Shown here: positions 24,895-31,720 of the stretch, one piece after another
Position numbering within the stretch: the stretch's first letter is position 1
Layout: each line of letters begins with the position of its first letter
DNA from: an uncultured Verrucomicrobiales bacterium
GTDB lineage: Bacteria; Verrucomicrobiota; Verrucomicrobiia; Verrucomicrobiales; Akkermansiaceae
Direction of reading: 5' to 3'
NCBI GenBank assembly: GCA_937916135.1
Contig: CALFTQ010000013.1
Span: 1-43,278 of the forward strand
Length of the DNA stretch: 43,278 nucleotides
The notes under the pieces: model-generated
What the model was told of the DNA's origin: nothing
What the model saw: only the letters and a program-made list of their open reading frames with translations
Databases searched by the model: none
Made by a program: the position numbers and the translations under genes

Positions 24895-25407
24895 ATGGAA
24901 AAGCTGTACGAAGGAAAGTTTCTGAATATGGTCCGCGAGGGCCGCTGGGAATACTGCGAGCGCGTGAACAACACCGGCGCGGTGATGGTCTTTGCCTGCA
25001 CCCCGGAGGGCAAGGTGCTGCTGGTCGAGGAGTTTCGCCCGCCCATCGGGAAGCGCTGCCTCTGCTTCCCCGCCGGGCTCAGCGGCGATGAGGGCCCGGA
25101 GAGCGATGCCGCCGCTGCCCGCCGCGAGCTGCTGGAGGAAACCGGCTACGAAGCCGCTGAAATGAAGTTCCTTTTCCATGGCCCGTCCTCTCCCGGGCTT
25201 ACTTCTGAGAGCTTGTCCTTCTACCTGGCCACAGGGCTGCGCCGCGTGGCAGCCGGTGGCGGGGTGGAGAATGAGAATATCACCGTGCGCGAAGCCCCGC
25301 TGGATGATATTGATGCCTGGCTGGCCGCCCAGGTGGAGCAGGGGATTGCCCTCGACCCCCGCATCTATACCGGCCTGTATTTCCTCAAATGCCAATCACC
25401 CGTATGA
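24895..25407 (+). CDS. NUDIX hydrolase, ADP-sugar pyrophosphatase-like
   Basis: The 170-residue protein has a complete NUDIX box, G-x5-E-x7-REL-L-EE-TGY, within residues 65-87 (ending AAAARRELLEETGYE). It is preceded by the strand pair VLLVEEFRPPIGKRCLCFPAG, typical of ADP-ribose/ADP-sugar pyrophosphatases. These enzymes split NDP-X compounds with Mg2+. The exact substrate is not determinable. It starts seven bases after the ilvE terminator and its stop overlaps the DUF1232 gene by ATGA. Confidence 0.9.
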   Translation: MEKLYEGKFLNMVREGRWEYCERVNNTGAVMVFACTPEGKVLLVEEFRPPIGKRCLCFPAGLSGDEGPESDAAAARRELLEETGYEAAEMKFLFHGPSSPGLTSESLSFYLATGLRRVAAGGGVENENITVREAPLDDIDAWLAAQVEQGIALDPRIYTGLYFLKCQSPV

Positions 25408-25622
25408 ATAAGAAACAGCAAGTTGCCGAAAAACTGGCGAGCGAAGCCCGCAAAGGCTCCCCCTGGAGCCCCCGCAGTGTGGTGCTGTACATCCTGGCTT
25501 TCATTTATGTGCTCTCGCCCATCGATTTCATCCCGGATGCACTGCTGGGCTTCGGCCAGCTGGATGACGCCGCCGTGGTCATTGCCGCCATTTTCTACGT
25601 GGTGCGCCTCCTCCGCAGGTGA
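25404..25622 (+). CDS. DUF1232 (YkvA-type) small membrane protein
   Basis: This 72-residue protein has a basic N-terminus and one or two hydrophobic helices. It contains the diagnostic DUF1232 motif YVLSPIDFIPDALLGFGQLDDAAVV. The family's function is unknown. The start at 25404 (MNKKQQVAEKL) overlaps the NUDIX stop by four bases; an alternative ATG lies five codons upstream. It is probably translated with the NUDIX gene. Confidence 0.85.
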   Translation: MNKKQQVAEKLASEARKGSPWSPRSVVLYILAFIYVLSPIDFIPDALLGFGQLDDAAVVIAAIFYVVRLLRR

Positions 25623-25674
25623 GTCAAATTCTACGGGTCTCGCGTGGGTATTCCGCTCGTGTTCAGAAAAAAGA

Positions 25675-25703
25675 GTGGCAATATCAGCAAATTGTGCTAT
25701 ACT
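25675..25703 (+). promoter_or_regulatory. Probable promoter of hisIE
   Basis: -35 GTGGCA (4 of 6), a 17 bp spacer and -10 TATACT (25698-25703) predict a leader of about 20 bases before the ATG at 25731. This supports separate transcription of hisIE from the his operon. Confidence 0.55.
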
Positions 25704-25730
25704 CGGCGCGCAACCGCAATTTTTCCGCTT

Positions 25731-26345
25731 ATGACAATCGACTTCGACAAGTGCGGCGGTCTGGTTCCCGCCATTATTCAGGATGCCGCTACGGGCAAGG
25801 TGCTCATGCTGGGCTATATGAATGAAGAATCCTTTGCCAGGACGCAGGAGACCGGGCGCGTGTGCTTTTACAGCCGCAGCCGCAAGTGCCTGTGGACCAA
25901 GGGCGAGACGAGCGGTAATTTCCTGGATGTGGTGAGCATCAAGGTGGACTGCGATAACGATACGCTGCTCATTCAGGCCACGCCGCATGGCCCGGTCTGC
26001 CACACCGGCACGGATACCTGCTGGGGCGAGAGGAATGAGGCCAGCCCGCTGCTTTTCCTGACCGAGCTGCAGGATTTCATCAACAAGCGCCACGAGGAGA
26101 TGCCGGAGGGCTCCTACACTACCAGCCTGTTCCGCGATGGCGTGAATCGCATGGCTCAGAAGGTGGGCGAGGAGGCTCTCGAAGCCTGCATCGAAGCCTG
26201 CAACGGTACGGATGAGCGGCTCATCTACGAGGCTTCCGATATGTTCTACCACCTTATCGTGCTGCTCACATCCAAGGGCCTGCGCATTGAGCAGGTGATT
26301 GAGGAGCTTGCCTCCCGCCACAAGCCGGGCTGGCAGAAGCACTGA
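25731..26345 (+). CDS. hisIE: Bifunctional PR-AMP cyclohydrolase / PR-ATP pyrophosphatase
   Basis: The protein carries out steps two and three of histidine synthesis. Residues 1-110 are HisI, with VLMLGYMNEESFARTQETG, SRSRKCLWTKGETSGN and the zinc/metal region VDCDNDTLLIQATPHGPVCHTG. Residues 115-204 are HisE, with an all-alpha MazG-like fold: VGEEALEACIEA and EASDMFYHLIVLL. The total of 204 residues is normal. It is the only his gene outside the main cluster (13312-19715) and has its own promoter and terminator. The ATG at 25731 is chosen by homologue start and promoter position; the frame is open from 25644. Confidence 0.95.
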   Translation: MTIDFDKCGGLVPAIIQDAATGKVLMLGYMNEESFARTQETGRVCFYSRSRKCLWTKGETSGNFLDVVSIKVDCDNDTLLIQATPHGPVCHTGTDTCWGERNEASPLLFLTELQDFINKRHEEMPEGSYTTSLFRDGVNRMAQKVGEEALEACIEACNGTDERLIYEASDMFYHLIVLLTSKGLRIEQVIEELASRHKPGWQKH

Positions 26346-26357
26346 GGAAATGAATTC

Positions 26358-26382
26358 AGCCCCGGACATGCCGGGGCTTTTT
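26358..26382 (+). terminator. Intrinsic terminator after hisIE
   Basis: AGCCCCGG / CCGGGGCT stem with loop ACATG and a run of five T. It lies between hisIE and the convergent gene ending at 26396. Confidence 0.88.
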
Positions 26383-26395
26383 GTAGGGGTGGGGG

Positions 26396-27640
26396 TTAAA
26401 ACTCAGGCATTTCGCGGAGACCGGGCACTTCCCCCTTGTCCGGTGCCGGCTGGGGGGCGGGCCGGTCGGGGGCTTCCTGGATGGTGACGGTGGGGCGGGC
26501 GGCCTTGGCGGCAGCGCGTTCGGCTGCGGTGATGTTTTCCAGTGCATTCTGCAGCTTCATATCCGGTGCTCCACCGTAGATGATGGTGCTGTCCTTGCCG
26601 ATGAGGATGGCGGTGGGCAGCTGGGTCACGCGGTAAGTGGTGCCGGCGGTGCCTTTGGCATCATCGGTGTAGGAGGTGGTGATACCTTGCTCCTGCAGAG
26701 CCGCCTGTTGCTCTTCCGGTGCGGCATAGGGCATGATGGGACATATTTCAACACCGGGGTATTGTTCTTTGATGCGGTCGATATCACGCACCATGTTGGT
26801 GCCGGCGGGTTCTGCCGGGGACCAGAAGATGAGGAGGTTCGCCTTGCTGGTGATGGGGAAGCGGTGCGCGGCTCCCTGCTGGTCTTTTACGGTGAGCTGC
26901 GGGGCAATGCAGCCTGCGGCCAGATGCCGCAGGTAATAGGCCTGCTCCAGCGCTACTTCGGTGAGCGGGGTGTTCCCGAATTTCGTGTCCTTGCCTGCCA
27001 GCAGGATGGATTGCTTCAAGTAGTACAGGCGCTTGGCGCGGGCCATGGCCTCACTGCCTTCGATGCTGCTGACCATGGGATTGTTCAGCATGAGGCTCAT
27101 GCCCAGGGCGGCGCAGGCGCGGGCGCTCTTGTTCTGGTTGCGCTGGTAAATTTTCTGCAGCAGCTCGTACTCCCGCACGCTGGAAGTGGCAGAAAGCGCA
27201 GGGCAGGCGGCTCCTGCGCCGGGGTTGCTGAAATGTACGCGGATGATGGATTCCACCAGGGCGTTGCCGAAGTAAGTAAGCTGGGCCTGCTCCTCATCCG
27301 TGAAAGCGGCGGTGAATGCCTGCGGGTGCTCCAGAATCCAGACCACGGCGGGCAGGGCCCAGGGCTTCTCGAACTCAAATGTGGGGATGCTGCCTTTGCC
27401 TCGGGGATTCTTGCGGCTGCCGGTGCGCGCATTGATGCTTTGCCAGAGCTGCGGCGCGATTTCTCGGGCATTCGGGGGTTCGATAGCGGCCCGGGCTTCA
27501 TCATTCGGGGCTGTTTTGAGCGCCTCTTCGTAATCCACCACCTGCTGATTCCACGAACCCAGTACCTGGTTCATGGCTTCTTCTGTAGCCGAGCTCAGGG
27601 AAATCATCGACAAGGCAACTGCGGTAAGGAGCTTTCTCAT
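26396..27640 (-). CDS. Exported thioredoxin-fold protein lacking CxxC
   Basis: The 414-residue protein begins with a signal peptide (MRKLLTAVALSMISLSSA). It has a mostly helical region (residues 20-250) and then a TlpA/AhpC-like thioredoxin domain (about 250-375): ITSKANLLIFWSPAEPAGTNMVRDIDRI, then the cis-proline strand VTQLPTAILIGKDSTIIYGG. The position of the redox CxxC is occupied by SPAEPAG, so the classical disulfide chemistry is not possible. The tail is rich in proline and charged residues. Start 27640 is preferred to 27649, because the upstream ATG lies within the TATAAT -10. It is probably periplasmic; the function is unknown. Confidence 0.8.
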   Translation of the reverse strand: MRKLLTAVALSMISLSSATEEAMNQVLGSWNQQVVDYEEALKTAPNDEARAAIEPPNAREIAPQLWQSINARTGSRKNPRGKGSIPTFEFEKPWALPAVVWILEHPQAFTAAFTDEEQAQLTYFGNALVESIIRVHFSNPGAGAACPALSATSSVREYELLQKIYQRNQNKSARACAALGMSLMLNNPMVSSIEGSEAMARAKRLYYLKQSILLAGKDTKFGNTPLTEVALEQAYYLRHLAAGCIAPQLTVKDQQGAAHRFPITSKANLLIFWSPAEPAGTNMVRDIDRIKEQYPGVEICPIMPYAAPEEQQAALQEQGITTSYTDDAKGTAGTTYRVTQLPTAILIGKDSTIIYGGAPDMKLQNALENITAAERAAAKAARPTVTIQEAPDRPAPQPAPDKGEVPGLREMPEF

Positions 27641-27677
27641 GCCCCTCATTATACGCCACCCCGCCCGCCGATGGCAA
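27641..27677 (-). promoter_or_regulatory. Promoter of thioredoxin-fold gene, predicted leaderless
   Basis: On the minus strand, -35 TTGCCA (27672-27677), an 18 bp spacer and a perfect -10 TATAAT (27648-27653) are followed by seven bases and the ATG at 27640. Confidence 0.75.
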
Positions 27678-27810
27678 GATAGAACTGCGTATTGATGGAT
27701 GCAAATTCAGAGGGGATTCACACACCCGGGGGTCCTGTTTCAGCCCTGCTTTTCTTTTGCCCGTCAGGGGGGGATGGAAGCGAAAAAGGTGTCAGAAAGT
27801 TAGTCTGGCC

Positions 27811-27846
27811 TTGCCAAATGGGACCGATTGGAGTAAAGTAGGCGCC
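27811..27846 (+). promoter_or_regulatory. Promoter of M42 peptidase gene, predicted leaderless
   Basis: -35 TTGCCA (27811-27816), a 17 bp spacer and -10 TAAAGT (27834-27839) are followed by exactly seven bases before the ATG at 27847. Confidence 0.6.
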
Positions 27847-28980
27847 ATGAACATCCAGCTCTTCAAAGACCTCTGCGAGGCAACCGGCGCTCCCGGTTTT
27901 GAGTATGGCATCCGCGAGCTGGTCATCAAGGAGATGACCCCGCTGGCTGATGAAATCAAGGTGGATAACGTGGGCAATGTGGTGGCCCTTATCAAGGGCC
28001 GCAGCTCTGAGAAGCGCATCATGTGCGCCGCCCACATGGACGAAATCGGCTTCATTGTGCGCCATATCGATGACAACGGTTTCATCCGCATTCTGCCCCT
28101 GGGTGGTTTTGACCCGAAGACCCTCACTGCCCAGCGCGTGGTGGTGCATGGCACCAGGGACCTGCCCGGCTGCATGGGCGTGAAGCCCATCCACGTGATG
28201 AGCCCTGAGGAGCGCACCAAGATGCCCCAGGTGACTGATTACGTGGTGGACCTCGGCATGAGCAAGGAAGAGGTGGAGAAGTACGTTTCCATCGGCGATT
28301 CCATCACCCGCATCGGCGACCTGGTGGAGATGGGCGACTGCCTGAATGTGAAGAGCATTGATAACCGCGGCGGCTGCTACATGCTGATTGAGGCCGTGCG
28401 CGCCATCAAGGCTGTCGGCGAGCTGCCGGAGTACGACCTGTACGCCGTGTTCACGGTACAGGAGGAAGTGGGCCTGCGCGGCGCCCATGCCGCCACCCTC
28501 GCCATCAACCCCGATTTCGCTTTTGCGCTGGATGTGACTATCGCGTTCGACACCCCCGGCAGCGGCGCTCACGATAAGTGCACGGTGCTGGGCAAGGGCA
28601 CGGCGGTGAAGGTGTACGACGGCACCCTCATCACCGACCCGCGCATGGTGAAGTTCATGACCGCACTCTGCGAGGAAGGTGGCTTCCCTTACCAGCTGGA
28701 GCTCCTGGCTGCCGGCGGCACGGATGCCGGGGCCATGCAGAAGTTCACCGCCGGCGGTGCCGTCACCGGCGCCATCTCCATTCCGGTGCGCAACGTGCAC
28801 CAGAGCATCGAGATGGCTCACAAGGTGGATATCGAGGCCAGTGTGAACCTGCTCACCGCCTGCTTCACCTCCCTGGGCCGCTGGGACTGGAGCTGGAAGC
28901 AGATGAACCGCACCCTGGCTCCCAAGGCCGATTGCGCCGCTGCCCCCAAGAAGAAGGGCTGCTGCCGCAAGAAGAAGTAA
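27847..28980 (+). CDS. M42 family metallo-aminopeptidase
   Basis: This is a cytoplasmic, usually tetrahedral, two-metal aminopeptidase (FrvX/PepA-like). The 377-residue protein has all expected ligands: His in CAAHMDEIGF, bridging Asp in KSIDNRGGCYML, catalytic Glu pair in TVQEEVGLRGA, Asp in ALDVTIAFDTPG, and the final His in PVRNVHQSIEMA. TDAGAM is also present. An unusual tail of about 20 residues, rich in Lys and Cys (KKKGCCRKKK at the very end), follows the domain. The start at 27847 is chosen by homology and the promoter seven bases upstream; the frame is open to 27757. Confidence 0.92.
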   Translation: MNIQLFKDLCEATGAPGFEYGIRELVIKEMTPLADEIKVDNVGNVVALIKGRSSEKRIMCAAHMDEIGFIVRHIDDNGFIRILPLGGFDPKTLTAQRVVVHGTRDLPGCMGVKPIHVMSPEERTKMPQVTDYVVDLGMSKEEVEKYVSIGDSITRIGDLVEMGDCLNVKSIDNRGGCYMLIEAVRAIKAVGELPEYDLYAVFTVQEEVGLRGAHAATLAINPDFAFALDVTIAFDTPGSGAHDKCTVLGKGTAVKVYDGTLITDPRMVKFMTALCEEGGFPYQLELLAAGGTDAGAMQKFTAGGAVTGAISIPVRNVHQSIEMAHKVDIEASVNLLTACFTSLGRWDWSWKQMNRTLAPKADCAAAPKKKGCCRKKK

Positions 28981-29003
28981 AGGATTCAATTTAACCCTCT
29001 GGA

Positions 29004-29038
29004 GCGTGCATGGGCCGGTGTTGCCCATGCACGCTTTT
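29004..29038 (+). terminator. Intrinsic terminator after M42 peptidase gene
   Basis: A perfect 12 bp stem GCGTGCATGGGC / GCCCATGCACGC with a seven-base loop and TTTT. It ends five bases before the next ATG (29044). Confidence 0.85.
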
Positions 29039-29043
29039 GCCCT

Positions 29044-29637
29044 ATGAGCGAATATTTTGCGATTCAGTTTCCGTTTGCGGGAGAGCCTGCCTGGCAGGCG
29101 CTCTCAGCCATACTGAGAGCGGGGAGCTGCCCCATGCCCTGCGCCTATCTGGAGGAGGATTCCCTGCTGCTGGTGTGGCGGTATGAGCAGCATCAAAATG
29201 AATGCGCCTGGGAGCCCTGCCACCACGTCCTGCACATGCTGCTCTATGAGATGATGCCGGATATGACCCGTTTCTACAACGAGTATGGAACGGAACCCAT
29301 CATATGCTCCTCCGGGCGGCTGTGCCGGGTGCTTCGCTTCGGGCTGCCGCATGGCTTTATGTGCTATGGGGTGTTGCCGCAGCTGGAGATGGATGCCCTG
29401 GTGCCGCTCTACGAATGCGAGTGGGATGCATCGGCGTTCCAACGCAGTGTCCGGGGGCTGCTGGAACGCACGCTGCACATGTGCGCACAAACGGACTTAG
29501 CAACATGGGATGCCAGCCTTCTGTACCTGACATACAAGCGCATCGAGGCCATGGCGGTGACGTGCAATGCCTTTGACGATGAGGTGGAGACGGTCATGGA
29601 TGGGCTCAACGAAGCCATCCGCAAGGCGCATTGCTGA
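29044..29637 (+). CDS. Hypothetical protein
   Basis: The 197-residue protein is soluble and acidic, with no signal peptide or membrane segment, and is rich in Cys, Met and Trp. I recognise no family. It has a mixed alpha/beta look: FAIQFPFAG at the start, LLLVWRYEQHQNECAWEPC, then helical C-terminal stretches. It begins right after a strong terminator, with no visible promoter or Shine-Dalgarno. Codon use resembles the neighbouring core genes, which supports it as real. Being followed by a repeat-rich region, it may mark the edge of a variable zone. Confidence 0.65.
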   Translation: MSEYFAIQFPFAGEPAWQALSAILRAGSCPMPCAYLEEDSLLLVWRYEQHQNECAWEPCHHVLHMLLYEMMPDMTRFYNEYGTEPIICSSGRLCRVLRFGLPHGFMCYGVLPQLEMDALVPLYECEWDASAFQRSVRGLLERTLHMCAQTDLATWDASLLYLTYKRIEAMAVTCNAFDDEVETVMDGLNEAIRKAHC

Positions 29638-29958
29638 TGCGGTAATTAAAGATTGATGTGTTATACGCATCAGCGGGGCAACAAATTGATGTTTGTAAGT
29701 TTCCTGCGGCTTCCATCTTTGCCCTGCGGGCTACGCCGAGACAAGCCGCCGCAGCCGTTTAAAATGGCGAGACTAAGACGAGCGGAACTCGAAACAAATC
29801 AACAAATTGGAATTTGTGGGGGAACTCTGTCGGAGCACGGGACTTCAGTCCCGATTGGAAGCACCGTTATTTCGGGACTGAAGTCCCGTGCCCCGACAAC
29901 GACAAACATCAATTTCTCGAGCAACTTTCCCCAATTCCGGGGATGCTCGGCGGCGGAA
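29638..29958. repeat. Dispersed palindromic repeat cluster, no gene
   Basis: This 321-base gap is built of repeat modules. ACAAATTGATGTTTGT (29682-29697) and CAAATTGGAATTTG (about 29802) match the end motifs of the element at 21-397. They are followed by a perfect 20 bp inverted repeat (29835-29854 and 29872-29891), each arm containing the palindrome CGGGACTTCAGTCCCG. No coding sequence fits. Confidence 0.65.
29865..29915 (-). repeat. 51 bp repeat copy 1 (inverted relative to copy 2)
   Basis: The reverse complement of this segment is identical over all 51 bases to 43228-43278. It runs from AAATTGATGTTTGTC to CCCGAAATAACG and includes the CGGGACTTCAGTCCCG palindrome. Confidence 0.9.
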
Positions 29959-31446
29959 TCAGGGCTCCGGGTTCCAGCCCTCGGCCATGAGCTTGTCGTA
30001 CAGCGTTCTGGCTTCGTCTTTCATGTCGAGCGCGGCCATGCGCACGAAGCGCTCGGCCAGTTTCGGGTCGGCGGGCTGGTTGTGGCCACCTTTGGCGGTG
30101 AGGTAGGCGAGGTAGACGTAGGCGCGTTTCTGGCCCATGGCGGCGGCTTCCTGCAGCAGCTTGCAGGCGGCCTTCGTGTCTGCAGGCAGCCCGTGCCCCT
30201 CGTGCTGGGCATAGGCCAGCATGATGACGGCATGCGGCACTCCGGCATTTGCCGCCACATTCAGATAGAAGAGCCCCTTGCGCGTATCCTGCTCAATGCC
30301 GAGCCCCCGCAGCAGCATGATACCCGCTGCCGTGCCGCAGGTGGGATTGCCGCCCAGCGCCCCGTTGTCGAAGTGCCGGTAGGCGCGTTCCTTGTCAACC
30401 GGAACGCCGCATTTACCGTGGTAATTCACGCTGCCCAGCCAGAAACTGGCAGAGGCATTGCCCATCATGGAAGCGAGCTTGATGAAGGCGCGACCGGCGG
30501 CATCGTTGTGCTCCACCCCGGCTTCTTTCAGGATGGGGTTTTCCGGGTTGCCATCCGTCATGGCAGAGCCCATGGCAAAGAGGGCATCGGCGCTGTGCAG
30601 GCGCACCGCTTCTTTCAGCAGCGTATAGCTTTCCTTCGGCGCCTTGCTGGAGCTCAGGGCCGAGAGAGCATACAGCGCCTCCGGGTTTCCCTTTTCTGCG
30701 GCCTGGCGCAGCATGCCGACCTGGTCAACCGCGCTGGGGGCCATGCCGGCCAGATAATAGAGCACGTGGTGATTGCCGCGGTTGATTTCCGCTGCCACCT
30801 CCGGGCGCTCGCGATCCTCCCAGCTGCGCAGGCGGCCGTTCATCTGCAGCCACTTGTAGCGTGGAATCATGTTGCCGCTGCGGCAGGCATCGAGCATGTA
30901 TTGGTCTGCCCCTTTTTCATCCTGCTCTGTGCCGATACCCATTTTCATGCACATGAACACATTGATTTTGGCGGCATCATACCCGGCATCTGCCGCTTTG
31001 CGCACCATGGCATAAGCCTCCTTGACCTCCGGGGCCTGCACCTTGTCGCGCGCCACGCGGGTGAGCCGCCGGTCGCCCACGAACTGGAGCGCCACCGCAT
31101 TGCCCTCTGCCGCGGCTTTTTCCATCCAGCTCATCACGGCGAACTCATCATTCGTGGCTTCCAGAATTTCGCGCAGTGCCATGCAGAAATCGTAAGTGTT
31201 ATCCTTCAGCTGCTGGTCCAGGTGGCCGATGAAACGGGCGTAGGCCTCCGGGTGAGCCTCCGGGGCGGTGTTTTCTGCGCGCGGGGCATCCGGCGTGAAG
31301 GTCAGTTCCACCTTCTTCACCGGCATAGCCTTGGCCGGTGCGGGCAGAAACTGCTTCACGGCATCGGCAAAGGCCTGGTCATCGGCAATCGACTGCGCCG
31401 CGGCCGGCAAAACGGAAAGAGCAAGAAAAGAAAGTACGCGCTGCAT
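29959..31446 (-). CDS. Exported Sel1-like repeat protein
   Basis: The 495-residue protein has a signal peptide (MQRVLSFLALSVLPAAAQS) and a chain of Sel1/TPR-like helical repeats from about residue 105 to the end. Examples are WMEKAAAEGNAVALQFVGD, VRKAADAGYDAAKINVFMC, LRQAAEKGNPEALYALSAL, LNVAANAGVPHAVIMLAYA and LQEAAAMGQKRAYVYLAYL. Such solenoids usually mediate protein interactions, here probably in the periplasm. The partner is unknown. The start follows a promoter 12 bases upstream. It is divergent from the ATPase gene at 31721, with a tandem repeat between them. Confidence 0.85.
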   Translation of the reverse strand: MQRVLSFLALSVLPAAAQSIADDQAFADAVKQFLPAPAKAMPVKKVELTFTPDAPRAENTAPEAHPEAYARFIGHLDQQLKDNTYDFCMALREILEATNDEFAVMSWMEKAAAEGNAVALQFVGDRRLTRVARDKVQAPEVKEAYAMVRKAADAGYDAAKINVFMCMKMGIGTEQDEKGADQYMLDACRSGNMIPRYKWLQMNGRLRSWEDRERPEVAAEINRGNHHVLYYLAGMAPSAVDQVGMLRQAAEKGNPEALYALSALSSSKAPKESYTLLKEAVRLHSADALFAMGSAMTDGNPENPILKEAGVEHNDAAGRAFIKLASMMGNASASFWLGSVNYHGKCGVPVDKERAYRHFDNGALGGNPTCGTAAGIMLLRGLGIEQDTRKGLFYLNVAANAGVPHAVIMLAYAQHEGHGLPADTKAACKLLQEAAAMGQKRAYVYLAYLTAKGGHNQPADPKLAERFVRMAALDMKDEARTLYDKLMAEGWNPEP

Positions 31447-31458
31447 GGTATGCTTTGC

Positions 31459-31487
31459 ATTCTACATGAGCCCGCTCGCGAGTGCAA
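31459..31487 (-). promoter_or_regulatory. Promoter of Sel1-repeat gene
   Basis: On the minus strand, TTGCAC (31482-31487), 17 bp and TAGAAT (31459-31464), with 12 bases to the ATG. The -35 is only 3 of 6; the leader would be about five or six bases. Confidence 0.5.
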
Positions 31488-31540
31488 GCGCGTTTTGCGT
31501 TCTCTCCCCGGTTCGCGGCGGGGCGGGGGGAATGATGGAG

Positions 31541-31676
31541 TTTAACCTTGGGTTTTTGTGACACTGGTGCCGGATTTAACCTTGGGTTTTTGCAACACTA
31601 GTGATGAATTTAACCTTGGGTTTTTGCAACGCCGGTGCTGAATTTAACCTTGGGTTTTTGCAAATTGGTGTTGACA
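31541..31676. repeat. Tandem repeat, four units of exactly 34 bp
   Basis: Units start at 31541, 31575, 31609 and 31643. Each begins with the invariant TTTAACCTTGGGTTTTTG and ends with a 16-base variable part (for example CAACACTAGTGATGAA). 34 is not a multiple of three, so it is not a coding repeat. The last unit's end provides the TTGACA -35 of the ATPase gene. Confidence 0.92.
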
Positions 31677-31699
31677 GTGAATCAAAAAGAGAATATAAA
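31671..31699 (+). promoter_or_regulatory. Consensus promoter of the ATPase gene
   Basis: TTGACA (31671-31676), 17 bp and TATAAA (31694-31699). Transcription would begin near 31706, giving a leader of about 15 bases before the ATG at 31721. The -35 is the terminal six bases of the fourth 34 bp repeat. Confidence 0.75.
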
Positions 31700-31720
31700 T
31701 ATGAACACACAATAGAGGCC

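Noticed and set aside
31541..31676. Possible small CRISPR array
   Set aside because: The 34 bp units are contiguous; the variable part is only 16 bp and partly conserved, and no cas genes are present.
31601..31720. Upstream start for the ATPase gene
   Set aside because: The extra 40 codons translate the tandem repeat and lie before the predicted transcription start near 31706.
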